Numbered from the stretch's first letter, positions 8,759 through 16,937 are shown. The stretch: 64,000 nucleotides of DNA from Paenibacillus sp. (GCA_031254035.1 JAIRVF010000153.1:1-64000), one strand, 5' to 3'. Numbers and translations: made by a program. Notes: generated from the sequence alone by a model not told the origin.

Positions 8759-9376
8759 ATGAAGATATTGATTACTGCGTTTGAACCATTTGGCGGCGAC
8801 ACCATCAATCCGACAGAGAGGCTGCTGGAGGACATTGGGAAAGAGGGGATTGCCGGTACTGAGATTCAGACGCTGCTGCTGCCGGTTGTTTTTGATGAAT
8901 GCGCGGACAAGCTGCTTGCGGCAGTGGAAACGATCCAGCCTGATGCCGTGATCTGTTGCGGGCTTGCTGCCGGGCGAACTTCGATTACGCCGGAACAAAT
9001 TGCAATCAATTTGAAAGAAGTACCGAGAAATTCCAGCGTTGCTGATAATGACGGGAATTGTCCGTATGACGAACTCATTAATCCGGATGGACCTGACGGT
9101 TTGTTCAGTCTGCTGCCGGTACGCAAGATGGTGGATCGTATGAAGGAACAAGGTGTCCCAGCTTCGATCTCGTATTCGGCGGGAACCTTTATTTGCAACA
9201 ACACGATGTATGCCTTACTCGACAATATCCGCACCAAGCAGTTACCGATGATCGGTGGATTCGTACATTTTCCCGCTTCGGAAGAGATGGCTACAGCCAA
9301 ACCAAGTCTACCTTCTTTGTCGCATGAGACCATGCTGAAGGGCTTGCGGATTATGATACATACACTGTTGCACTAA
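8759..9376 (+). CDS. pcp: Pyroglutamyl-peptidase I
   Basis: Cysteine peptidase (family C15) that removes N-terminal pyroglutamate from peptides. ITAFEPFGGDTINPT is the family's opening signature. The catalytic Glu lies in TPEQIAIN, the catalytic Cys in SAGTFICNN and the catalytic His in GGFVHFP. It has 205 residues, normal. It sits 49 bases after pxpA in the same direction with a good GGGGAGGAAAT site, so it probably belongs to the operon. Pcp releases free pyroglutamate and PxpABC turns it into glutamate. No terminator follows directly; the first clear one is at 10045, beyond an inserted repeat element. Confidence 0.95.
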   Translation: MKILITAFEPFGGDTINPTERLLEDIGKEGIAGTEIQTLLLPVVFDECADKLLAAVETIQPDAVICCGLAAGRTSITPEQIAINLKEVPRNSSVADNDGNCPYDELINPDGPDGLFSLLPVRKMVDRMKEQGVPASISYSAGTFICNNTMYALLDNIRTKQLPMIGGFVHFPASEEMATAKPSLPSLSHETMLKGLRIMIHTLLH

Positions 9377-9460
9377 TCATGTAAATGATCCAATTATTTA
9401 TAACCTTTTTCCTGAGTTAATTAGCGAACTGTTAAAATTATTTGTCAATTGATGTTTAAA

Positions 9461-9993
9461 AGGGACTGTCCCAAAAGCGATATGCTCCCCTTACGGTAGA
9501 CAGGTGAAATAAATTGACCTGCTACTGTAAGGGGAGCTTTTTCATGCTTAATAAAAAATATTGTGCGTAAGAAAAATGTTATCGACGTGCTCTCATAGAG
9601 GACAGACCGCGTTTAGCGGTGATTTTTCTTGCGATAAAAGGATGCGAGATGGATGCGAGATCTCCGAAGTTTATACTTTCTTATATCTTCAGAACAACTC
9701 TCTATCCCCGAGTTTCTCTCTATCCTGGAGTTTCTCTCTATCCTCGAGTTTTGAAGTCGAATACAATTGTTGCGATTGTGCAACCTTTTCAGGCGTTTCG
9801 TGGTGTGGGAGGCAGAATTGATGCGAAAGTGCATCCTTTTGACCATGAATGACCTAATTGCGCTCAGCAAAAAGAAAAAGCTTGCACTTTCGCAAGCTTT
9901 TTATCCAAGTCAAGCCGATGTGTCGTAAATAGATGCACTATTGCATCAATTTCGCTACTTGGCGGGGTGCAGTTCACCTTTTGGGACAACCTC
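9461..9993. mobile_element. ~530-bp degenerate element with TGTCCCAAAAG ends
   Basis: The left end GGGACTGTCCCAAAAG (about 9463-9478) and the right end CTTTTGGGACAACCTC (about 9978-9993) form imperfect terminal inverted repeats. A strong hairpin (GCTCCCCTTAC...GTAAGGGGAGC then TTTTT) lies just inside the left end. There is no transposase. It fills most of the gap between pcp and the next gene and probably separates pcp from its terminator. The right half is the ~270-bp repeat described separately. Confidence 0.5.
9700..9753. repeat. Three 18-bp tandem repeats
   Basis: CTCTATCC(C/T)(C/G/T)GAGTTT(C/T)T-type units at 9700-9717, 9718-9735 and 9736-9753. The last unit runs into the start of the dispersed 270-bp repeat. 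Confidence 0.7.
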
Positions 9994-10005
9994 ATTTTTT
10001 TACAT
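9738..10005. repeat. Dispersed ~270-bp intergenic repeat, copy A
   Basis: This matches 42496-42767 almost base for base over its full length, from CTATCCTCGAGTTTTGAAG to the TTTACAT end. Inside are small hairpins such as GATGC-GAAAGT-GCATC, AAAAAGCTTGC-ACTTTC-GCAAGCTTTTT and GATGC-ACTATT-GCATC. No open frame is conserved between the copies, so it is unlikely to be coding. Confidence 0.85.
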
Positions 10006-10044
10006 ATATTTATCAACATAAGAATCAATGACCCTGACTCATCC

Positions 10045-10084
10045 ACTCCACCTATGGGATTCATCCCTATAGGTGGAGTTTTTG
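10045..10084 (+). terminator. Terminator, probably the original end of the pxp-pcp operon
   Basis: ACTCCACCTATGGGAT pairs with ATCCCTATAGGTGGAGT (one bulged base), then TTTTT. It has no gene directly before it. The likely explanation is that the repeat element inserted between pcp and this terminator. Confidence 0.7.
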
Positions 10085-10243
10085 CAATAGCAGGTCCAGG
10101 TTCTTGTTCCCACGCTTTGGGTCGGGGGAACCTATCGACCAAGGTCCAGGATCAAGTCCGGTCCCCGGATGGAGGTTCAAATTCCAAATTACCAATAAAA
10201 TACAGTTAAATTTAAATTGTATTGGATGGGGGAGATTAATTCT

Positions 10244-11149
10244 ATGAAGATGGAAAGGAACGAAGGAACAAGTGAGGAGATTCGCTTATTTAAAGGAGAA
10301 AAATGGCTCGTGCTTACATCTATTCTTGGTTTTTTTCTAGCGGCATTTTGCGGGCTTTGGGTTGTGGTGTTTGGGAAGGATGTGGCTCCAGGGGGCAACG
10401 TTTTAAATGCATTTTCCTTTAATGCCGCGATTGGCATCTTTTTGCTGTCCACTGCGGCGATTCTGCCATATTCGGGACTAGGGAGGAGAGGCAGAGCGTT
10501 CATCCGCTATCCGTATATCATTCTCACGTTGTATGCCTATGCGGCTGAAACCGTGCAAAATTTTCGGGGTATGAATCCAAGGTTTCCCAAAGAAGGTTCG
10601 CCCTTCGATGTGACAGTCGGCATGATTTTCGGTGTCGTAGCTCTACTGCTCGTTGTTTTTTATCTGGTTCTGGCCATCATGTACTTCCGTCCAAAGGTAT
10701 ACCAGACCCAACCAGAGATAATCACGGGGATTCGCTATGCGATGGTTGCCGTCATGCTGTCGTTTGCAGCGGGAATATGGATTTCGATGATTCAGAGCCG
10801 GATGGTAGGCCTTCACGGGAACATTATTTGGCTGCACGGTCTGGGATTTCATGCGCTTCAAGCCGTCCCACTCGTCGCTTGGCTGGCGGCTCGTTCCTCC
10901 CTTTCAGCGGCTTCGCGGATCCGGATGATTCATTTGACCGGAATAAGTTACATTTTGGGCTTGCTTGCAATCGGCTGGCAGACGGTACTTGGCCACACTG
11001 TTCTTGAATGGTCGTCCCTTCCGGTAGCGGCCGGCATCTGCTTCCTGATCTCGCTCTCCGCAGGAATTTTCGTGCTTCGTAAAACGGAGGCGGACCGAAT
11101 ATTCAAGAACACGGCAACACCAGCCTCTAGGCGGCCTGGTTCTATGTAA
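10244..11149 (+). CDS. Multi-pass membrane protein of unknown function
   Basis: About 301 residues with seven or eight predicted membrane segments: LVLTSILGFFLAAFCGLWVV, then NAAIGIFLLSTAAILPY, YPYIILTLYAYAAE, GMIFGVVALLLVVFYLV, YAMVAVMLSFAAGIWI, the GNIIWLHGLGFHALQAVPLV helix, ISYILGLLAIGWQ and VAAGICFLISLSAGIFV. The segment HGLGFHALQAVPL, with two His in a helix, looks like a conserved functional spot, possibly metal or heme binding, but I cannot name the family. GGGGGAG sits 9 bases before ATG 10244; an earlier in-frame ATG (10217) lacks a site. It stands alone. Confidence 0.7.
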   Translation: MKMERNEGTSEEIRLFKGEKWLVLTSILGFFLAAFCGLWVVVFGKDVAPGGNVLNAFSFNAAIGIFLLSTAAILPYSGLGRRGRAFIRYPYIILTLYAYAAETVQNFRGMNPRFPKEGSPFDVTVGMIFGVVALLLVVFYLVLAIMYFRPKVYQTQPEIITGIRYAMVAVMLSFAAGIWISMIQSRMVGLHGNIIWLHGLGFHALQAVPLVAWLAARSSLSAASRIRMIHLTGISYILGLLAIGWQTVLGHTVLEWSSLPVAAGICFLISLSAGIFVLRKTEADRIFKNTATPASRRPGSM

Positions 11150-11218
11150 CCTTCAAAAGCGACCTTTTCTCCAGAAATAGAGTCGGGGTCGCCTTATTGA
11201 AACATATGATACTCGCTG

Positions 11219-11248
11219 AAAAAGCCTGACGCCACGTGTCAGGCTTTT
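11219..11248 (-). terminator. Terminator overlapping the AraC gene stop
   Basis: Read on the minus strand, AAAAGCCTGAC and GTCAGGCTTTTT pair around ACGTGGC; the stop codon lies inside the stem. Confidence 0.75.
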
Positions 11249-12129
11249 CCTTTTTTGCGGAATTGGCGGGGGGAAATATCTTTGTATTGTCTGAACTGCT
11301 GGATGAAATAGCTGGAGCTCGAAAAACCAACTTCCAGCGCGATCTCCGTCATGCTTTTCTCTGTCGTCAGGAGAAGCTTCTCCGCTTCGGTAATCCGGAT
11401 GTAGCTCAAATAATTGGTGAATGTTTTACCCATGATCGCTTTGAATCTTCTGGAAAAGTAACTATAGCTCATATTGCACAGACGCGCGGCGGTTTGGGCA
11501 TTGATATCGTTCATATAGTTATAGTCGATATATTCGAACACCTTCTGCAGCATCTGGTACTCGCTGTCATTCAGTGAATGCGCCACCTCCCAGCTCCAAT
11601 GCTGGTGACGGGATTGGCGCAGAAACCATAAAAAAACACGGCAGATGAGGGTACGAACGGCAAGCTCGAAACCAAAACTCTTGTCGTTGAATTCGGTGTA
11701 GATCTCTTGGATCATGTCAGGAATGGGCGTGTCTCTGATATCAGGGTCGGTAAAGACGCGCTGACTGCTGGATTCGGCAAGGGTAAACGGCAGAATATAC
11801 TTCGATTCCAGTATGGTCCGTGAGGTCGAATACAGTATCTCGGGGTCAAATTTGACGACGATATAAGAGACCTTTTCATCCAGTGAATAAATAGAATGTG
11901 TTTCATGGGAATGGATCAGGATCAGATCACCTTGGCTGAGAAGATGGGATTTGCCTCCCAAATAGACCTTGGCAGAGCCCGAAAGGAAATACAAGATTTC
12001 AATATACAGGTGCCAGTGAGGTTCCACAAGGCAGCGCGGCTCTTTACTGGAGTGGATCATGCTTTCATAAGGATAATGGATCGACCCGGCTGCGGACCGG
12101 TTGGATTCGAAATACGGCTCGGACATCAT
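11239..12129 (-). CDS. AraC family transcriptional regulator with cupin sensor domain
   Basis: 296 residues. The N-terminal cupin domain (about 35-110) has PHWHLYIEILYFLSGSAKVYLGG and QGDLILIHSHETHSI, typical of sugar-sensing AraC proteins. The C-terminal double HTH (about 195-293) has INAQTAARLCNMSYSYFSRRFK and MTEIALEVGFSSSSYFIQQFRQY then SPRQFR. It is divergent from the sugar-phosphate isomerase-like gene with about 120 bases between them, so it most likely controls that gene and the dehydrogenases beyond it. The inducer is unknown. Confidence 0.92.
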   Translation of the reverse strand: MMSEPYFESNRSAAGSIHYPYESMIHSSKEPRCLVEPHWHLYIEILYFLSGSAKVYLGGKSHLLSQGDLILIHSHETHSIYSLDEKVSYIVVKFDPEILYSTSRTILESKYILPFTLAESSSQRVFTDPDIRDTPIPDMIQEIYTEFNDKSFGFELAVRTLICRVFLWFLRQSRHQHWSWEVAHSLNDSEYQMLQKVFEYIDYNYMNDINAQTAARLCNMSYSYFSRRFKAIMGKTFTNYLSYIRITEAEKLLLTTEKSMTEIALEVGFSSSSYFIQQFRQYKDISPRQFRKKGKA

Positions 12130-12252
12130 GTTTGCACCTCGATTTTACCATGACAAATATTTTATATTTTCGAATAGCTTCATTGTATTACTTCTACGCC
12201 GATTTTGGTATCCTTACCTTACTTGTTAATGGGAGGAGGCATTTCAATTTCA

Positions 12253-12999
12253 ATGGAAAATGTAGCGCTGCAGCTCTATTCCATCAAAGAACTTATGAGC
12301 GAGGATTTTTTTTGGACGCTGAAAAAGGTGGCGGATATCGGGTATGACGGCGTTGAGTTCGCCGGATATTTTGGCACAGCAGCGGCGCAGCTGAAGACGG
12401 CTTTGGACGAATACGGACTGCGGGCCGCGGGAAGCCATATCGGCATGCCTGATCTTGTGGGGCGGCTAGAAGAAATGATCGAATATTCGCTTACCATTGC
12501 GAGTCCTTACATTGTTTGTCCAGGGCTTCCCGAGGAATTTCGTGAAAACGCTGACAGCTATAAGCGGGCCGCTGAGATCCTAGATCGGATCGGTGAGCGC
12601 TGCAAAGAACAGGGCCTTCGCTTTGGATATCACAACCACGGCTTCGAATTTCAAAATCATGATGGCCTAACGGGACTCGAACTGCTTGCAAGCCATACCC
12701 AGCCTGAGCATATGTTCCTGGAACTGGATACATACTGGGCTCAGTATGCGGGATTCCGTGCCACGGATTGGATTGAATCTTTCAAGAACCGCTGTCGGAT
12801 TTTGCACATTAAGGATATGAAAAGCGAGTTGGATAAGCGAAACACGGAGATTGGCTCCGGCATCTTAGACTTCAAAGCGATTACGGCGGCTGGCAAGCGC
12901 TGTGGTGTGGAATGGTATACGGTGGAGCAGGAGGAATACGAGATTCCCCAACTGGAATCGATCGAAACCAGTCTTGCCTTCCTTCGACAAATATTATAA
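12253..12999 (+). CDS. Sugar phosphate isomerase/epimerase family protein
   Basis: Xylose-isomerase-like TIM-barrel protein (AP_endonuc_2 fold), about 248 residues. The opening VALQLYSIKELMSEDFFWTL and DIGYDGVEFAGYFG are standard for the family. YHNHGFEF supplies His residues, FLELDTYWAQYAG the metal-binding Glu and Asp, and HIKDM a further ligand near the C-terminus. The start is placed at ATG 12253 with GGGAGGAGG about 14 bases upstream; the in-frame ATG 12205 has no site. The exact substrate is unknown; neighbours suggest keto-sugar or inositol-type chemistry with the Gfo/Idh/MocA enzymes. Confidence 0.88.
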   Translation: MENVALQLYSIKELMSEDFFWTLKKVADIGYDGVEFAGYFGTAAAQLKTALDEYGLRAAGSHIGMPDLVGRLEEMIEYSLTIASPYIVCPGLPEEFRENADSYKRAAEILDRIGERCKEQGLRFGYHNHGFEFQNHDGLTGLELLASHTQPEHMFLELDTYWAQYAGFRATDWIESFKNRCRILHIKDMKSELDKRNTEIGSGILDFKAITAAGKRCGVEWYTVEQEEYEIPQLESIETSLAFLRQIL

Positions 13000-13110
13000 A
13001 TAAAACGTCTATCGATGTAACTTCACAGAAGCCAGACCGCATTTAAATGTAGTTTTCTTTGCGATATAAGGAAGAAGGCTGATGAGGCTAATTCTTTCTT
13101 ATTGCACTAA

Positions 13111-13344
13111 TATAAGTTGAACTAAAGAAAATGGAATAGGCTAGAGGGTTCAATATTCTAAAGAAGCTGCCTTTAGAATATTGAACCTAGGGGAAATGAT
13201 TCTGATGAAGCGTCAGCGTGCGCCTTTGTGAGCGGATTTTAACCATGAATGAGTTGTAATCATAGAAATCCGTGAACAACAGCGATCGGAAGAACATTTC
13301 ACCCGGCTGCCTCCATCCATTTATATTAAATGGTTCAACTTATC
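13111..13344. mobile_element. MITE-like element with 11-bp ATAAGTTGAAC terminal inverted repeats
   Basis: ATAAGTTGAAC (13112-13122) is exactly inverted as GTTCAACTTAT (13333-13343). The ~234-bp body contains a perfect 17-bp hairpin (13147-13163/13171-13187, loop AAGCTGC). The right end, CCCGGCTGCCTCCATCCAT through GTTCAACTTAT, recurs alone at 16955-16997 and 52507-52543. There is no coding potential. It fills most of the gap before the next gene; 13000-13110 holds degenerate repeat-like sequence only. Confidence 0.65.
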
Positions 13345-13378
13345 TAAAACAATGAGAACCAAGGAGATGACTAAGCCA

Positions 13379-14473
13379 ATGACTGCACAGGAACAACAAA
13401 TATTGCGTGTCGGCATTATCGGCTGCGGCGGGATCGCTAACGGCAAACATATTCCGAGTCTGAGTGCTCAGAACAATGTCGAATTGGTGGCATTCTGCGA
13501 TATTATGGAGGAACGCGCAATCGAGTCTGCCCGCAAAATCGGCCGAGAGGATATCGCCATTTATACGGATTATAAAGAATTGCTGAAAGATGAAAGCATC
13601 GATTTGATTCATGTATGCACACCTAACCAATCCCATTCCTTTATAACGATCGATGCTCTGGAATCTGGAAAACATGTTATGTGCGAAAAGCCTATGGCTA
13701 AAACGGCCAAGGAAGCCAGAGCAATGCTGGAAACCGCTAAGCGCACGGGCAAAAAGCTCACCATCGGTTATGACAACCGCTACCGGCCAGATTCGCTGCT
13801 GCTGAAAAAAATAGCAGAACGTGGCGATTTGGGCGATATTTATTTTGCCAAAGCACATGCAATTCGCAGACGCGCCGTACCGACCTGGGGTGTATTCTTG
13901 AACGAAGAGGAGCAGGGGGGCGGTCCGCTGATCGACATCGGCACGCATGCGCTTGATCTGACCTTATGGCTGATGGACAACTATAAGGTAAAAAGCGTTG
14001 TCGGGAACGTATACCATAAGCTCGGCAGCAAAAAAGACGCTGCGAATGCATTCGGTCCTTGGGATCCAGAGAAGTTTACGGTCGAAGATTCGGCATTTGG
14101 TTTCATTACGATGGAAAACGGTGCAACCGTTGTGCTTGAATCCAGCTGGGCGCTGAATACGCTGGACGTAGGCGAGGCCAAAGCAACGCTGTGTGGTACC
14201 GAAGCTGGCGCGGATATGCGTGATGGTCTGCGGATCAACGGGGAAGAGTTCGGCCAATTGTATACGAAACTACCTGAACTCAATACGGGCGGAGTCGCAT
14301 ATTTTGACGGGAAATCGGAAAGCCAAGCTGGCCGCGAGTGCAGACTTTGGATCGAAAGCATCCTAAGCGATACCGAACCGATGGTGCAACCGGAACAGGC
14401 GCTTGTTGTGACGGAAGTGCTGGAAGCAATCTACGAATCAGCGCGAACGGGGAAAACAATCTATTTTGAATAG
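13379..14473 (+). CDS. Gfo/Idh/MocA family oxidoreductase (1)
   Basis: NAD(P)-dependent sugar or cyclitol dehydrogenase family. Rossmann motif VGIIGCGGIANGKHIP near the N-terminus; EKPMAKTAKEA, the conserved EKP with the catalytic-region Lys; then GGPLIDIGTHALDLTLWLM, which carries the catalytic-type Asp and His. About 364 residues. AAGGAG (13361-13366) points to ATG 13379, although ATG 13352 and 13367 are also in frame. It lies directly after a MITE-like element, which may supply or replace its promoter. Terminator at 14486. Confidence 0.88.
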   Translation: MTAQEQQILRVGIIGCGGIANGKHIPSLSAQNNVELVAFCDIMEERAIESARKIGREDIAIYTDYKELLKDESIDLIHVCTPNQSHSFITIDALESGKHVMCEKPMAKTAKEARAMLETAKRTGKKLTIGYDNRYRPDSLLLKKIAERGDLGDIYFAKAHAIRRRAVPTWGVFLNEEEQGGGPLIDIGTHALDLTLWLMDNYKVKSVVGNVYHKLGSKKDAANAFGPWDPEKFTVEDSAFGFITMENGATVVLESSWALNTLDVGEAKATLCGTEAGADMRDGLRINGEEFGQLYTKLPELNTGGVAYFDGKSESQAGRECRLWIESILSDTEPMVQPEQALVVTEVLEAIYESARTGKTIYFE

Positions 14474-14485
14474 CGGTGAATACGG

Positions 14486-14525
14486 AAAAGCTCACCTAAA
14501 AATGTAAGAGAGAGTGAGCTTTTTC
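14486..14525 (+). terminator. Terminator between dehydrogenases 1 and 2
   Basis: AAAAGCTCAC and GTGAGCTTTT form the stem, ending TTTTC. Confidence 0.8.
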
Positions 14526-14581
14526 ATTTTGAGCAGATCCATAACGTAATATCCAAATCTTAAACCATGAGGTGGCTGAAA

Positions 14582-15583
14582 ATGATCAGAATCGGAAAAA
14601 TTAGTTATTGGCATGTTCATGCATGGGATTATACCAAACAAGCGGGGGCGCATCCCGACGCAGAGATCGTAGCGGTTTGGGATGAAAATCCGGAGCGTGG
14701 AAAAGAAGCTGCTGATCAGCAAGGTGTAGTGTTTTATGCTTCTTTGGATGAAATGCTCGCGCAGGATAATATCGATGCGGTTATCGTCGATGCTCCAACC
14801 CGTATGCACCGGGATGTTATGCTGAAGGCGGCTGCGGCAGGCAAACATATTTTCACTGAAAAAGTACTGGCGTCAACGCTGCATGAAGTAAATGAAATAT
14901 TGGAGGCGGTAAACCGCAGCAAGGTGAAGTTGACCGTATCACTGCCTAGGCTAAATGACGGTTACACGCTGGCGATCCGCGACATTCTTGAGCAAGAGCT
15001 GCTCGGTCAAGTAACTCAAGTGCGCGTCCGCTTGTCGCATAACGGGGCAACTGCAGGCTGGCTTCCGGAGCATTTTTACAATCTGGAAGATTGCCAGGGT
15101 GGAGCCTTGATTGATCTGGGATGCCATCCGATGTATTTGACACGGTTGTTCTTGCAGCAAGAACCCGTAGAGGTCAAAGCGGAGTACGGCTATGTGACTG
15201 GCAAAGAGGTGGAGGATAATGCCGTAGCGACTCTTTCGACACCATCGGGTGCAATCGGAATTGTGGAAGCAGGTTTTGTAAACAATTTCTCTCCATTCTG
15301 TATCGAAATTCATGGAACGGACGGTACGATTTTGTATGGAACACCAGATGATAAACTGTTGATCCGTACTTCACGGAAGGAAGATTACAAGGACGCATGG
15401 GTAGAGCTTCCGATTCCGGGACCACGTAAGAGCGCGTTTGAGCAATGGATCGGCCATATCCAGCAGGATACGAATGCCGATGAGAACTTGGCTTTTGCTG
15501 TTGAGTTGACCAGACTCATGGAAGCTGCCAACCAGTCTGCGCGTGAGCATCGTGGTGTTCGGCTTTCCGAGCTGCAAGACTAA
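14582..15583 (+). CDS. Gfo/Idh/MocA family oxidoreductase (2)
   Basis: About 333 residues. It opens with IRIGKISYWHVHAWDYTKQA, where the usual GxGxxG Rossmann glycines are replaced by SYWHVHAW; this divergent subgroup may bind nucleotide differently. EKVLASTLHEV stands where EKP is usual (V replaces P), and QGGALIDLGCHPMYLTR holds the D/H catalytic region. GAGGTGG lies 6 bases before ATG 14582; the in-frame ATG 14567 overlaps that site. The substrate is not predictable. It is separated from dehydrogenase 1 by a terminator, so it may have its own promoter. Confidence 0.85.
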   Translation: MIRIGKISYWHVHAWDYTKQAGAHPDAEIVAVWDENPERGKEAADQQGVVFYASLDEMLAQDNIDAVIVDAPTRMHRDVMLKAAAAGKHIFTEKVLASTLHEVNEILEAVNRSKVKLTVSLPRLNDGYTLAIRDILEQELLGQVTQVRVRLSHNGATAGWLPEHFYNLEDCQGGALIDLGCHPMYLTRLFLQQEPVEVKAEYGYVTGKEVEDNAVATLSTPSGAIGIVEAGFVNNFSPFCIEIHGTDGTILYGTPDDKLLIRTSRKEDYKDAWVELPIPGPRKSAFEQWIGHIQQDTNADENLAFAVELTRLMEAANQSAREHRGVRLSELQD

Positions 15584-15603
15584 AATGTTACGAAGTAAGG
15601 AAG

Positions 15604-15779
15604 ATGAAAGCTTATCAATATCAGATCGTTTTCTGCCACAGATTGGTGGAAAGCAAAGATATAATCGATGTGGTCGCTGCTTTCGAGGGGTTCTCCAGTG
15701 GCAGCTATCTTCATACGGTATTCCGGAAAAACTCGGGATAACCCCTACAGAATACCGGAATATACACGTGAAAATATAG
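15604..15779 (+). pseudogene. Frameshifted remnant of an AraC-type C-terminal HTH
   Basis: The frame from 15604 reads ...GFSSGSYLHTVFRKNSG and stops at TAA 15739. Shifting frame by one base at that point continues ITPTEYRNIHVKI to TAG 15777. Joined, this is the second helix-turn-helix and the PxxYR ending of an AraC family protein (GFSSxSYFxxxFRKxxGxTPxEYR). The sensor half and first HTH are missing. It lies in the 211-base gap between dehydrogenases 2 and 3, so an AraC gene once sat here. Confidence 0.75.
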
Positions 15780-15794
15780 GAGGATGGCTTATAC

Positions 15795-16883
15795 GTGGAA
15801 AAAATGATACGAATAGGGATCATCGGAAGCGGGGGAATCGCGGGAGCGCATGTCCGTGCTTACAAAGGTATTGAAGATGTTGAAATTGTTGCCGTGGCCG
15901 ACATTCTGCCGGATCGCGCGGACCAATTTATTGAACGCTGGGATTTGAAGCAGACCAAAGGTTTTGACGACCATAGGCGGATGTTGGAGATGGAACTGGA
16001 CGGGGTGAGCATCTGCACACCGAATGTAGCGCATTATCAAACAACGATCGATGCACTGCATGCGGGCAAACATGTCATGGTTGAAAAGCCGATGTCGGTA
16101 ACGCTTGAGCAGGCGGTCGGCATGGTTCAAGCATCGAAGCAGACTGGTAAAATGCTCAATATCGGCTTTCAGCCGCGTTATGATCCGAATATGGGCATCA
16201 TCAAGGATCTGGTGCAGAATGGCCAGCTTGGAAAAGTATATTATGTAGAAACCGGCGGCGGACGCCGACGTGGAATGCCTGGCGGAACCTTTATCCGTCA
16301 GGATATTGCGGGTGCGGGGGCCATGGCCGATATCGGCTGTTATTCGCTGGATCTAGCGCTTAATACGTTGGGTTATCCCAAACCGCTGACTGTATCGGCC
16401 TATACATCGAATTATTTCGGCACCAACCCGAAATACCATCCTGAAGCCGAACGGTTTGATGTGGAGGATTTTGGTGTAGCGATGGTCCGTTTTGAAAATG
16501 ATCTTGTGCTTAATTTCAAAACATCATGGGCGATGCATATGGATACGCTCGGGGCGACCATGTTCCTTGGTACAGAGGCGGGCATGAAAGTGCTTCCCCA
16601 AAGCCAAGGGCCGTGGGGCGGTGTATGGGACGGCAAAGTTGGCGCTATTTCTCTCTTCCACGATATTCAGGGGCATCACACAGAAAGCGCCATCCCCCTC
16701 GTCGAGCATCATATCAATGTTTTCGATGAGAAAATCAAGGATTTTGTCCGAGCTCTCCGTGAAGGAGGTCCCGCTCCGATTCCGGGTGAGCAGATTCTCC
16801 GCAATCAGGCGATCCTAGACGGGATTCAACGCTCGGCGGAAACGAAAAGAGAAGTCGAAATCCATATTCCGGACATCGGTTAG
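15795..16883 (+). CDS. Gfo/Idh/MocA family oxidoreductase (3)
   Basis: About 362 residues with a clean Rossmann motif (IGIIGSGGIAGAHVRAYK), the EKPMSVTLEQA active-site motif and GAGAMADIGCYSLDLALNTLG with the conserved Asp and downstream Tyr/His region. The GGRRRGMPGGTFIR loop resembles inositol and myo-inositol-like dehydrogenase relatives, but substrate assignment is unsafe. GTG start with GGAGG 11 bases upstream; the internal ATG at 15804 is less well placed. Last gene of the sugar region; terminator at 16904. Confidence 0.9.
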   Translation: MEKMIRIGIIGSGGIAGAHVRAYKGIEDVEIVAVADILPDRADQFIERWDLKQTKGFDDHRRMLEMELDGVSICTPNVAHYQTTIDALHAGKHVMVEKPMSVTLEQAVGMVQASKQTGKMLNIGFQPRYDPNMGIIKDLVQNGQLGKVYYVETGGGRRRGMPGGTFIRQDIAGAGAMADIGCYSLDLALNTLGYPKPLTVSAYTSNYFGTNPKYHPEAERFDVEDFGVAMVRFENDLVLNFKTSWAMHMDTLGATMFLGTEAGMKVLPQSQGPWGGVWDGKVGAISLFHDIQGHHTESAIPLVEHHINVFDEKIKDFVRALREGGPAPIPGEQILRNQAILDGIQRSAETKREVEIHIPDIG

Positions 16884-16903
16884 CTTCGGTCCTTTCTTAA
16901 GTC

Positions 16904-16937
16904 CGCTTCCTGATTTTTCAGGGGAGCGTTTTTTTTA
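16904..16937 (+). terminator. Terminator after dehydrogenase 3
   Basis: CGCTTCCTGA and TCAGGGGAGCG pair, then a run of eight T. Confidence 0.8.

Noticed and set aside
9613-9870. Frames on both strands inside the 530-bp element
   Set aside because: They depend on the 18-bp tandem repeats and are broken in copy B, so they are not coding.
13147-13187. 17-bp hairpin as a terminator of the isomerase gene
   Set aside because: No T run follows, and it lies inside the MITE-like element about 150 bases after the gene.
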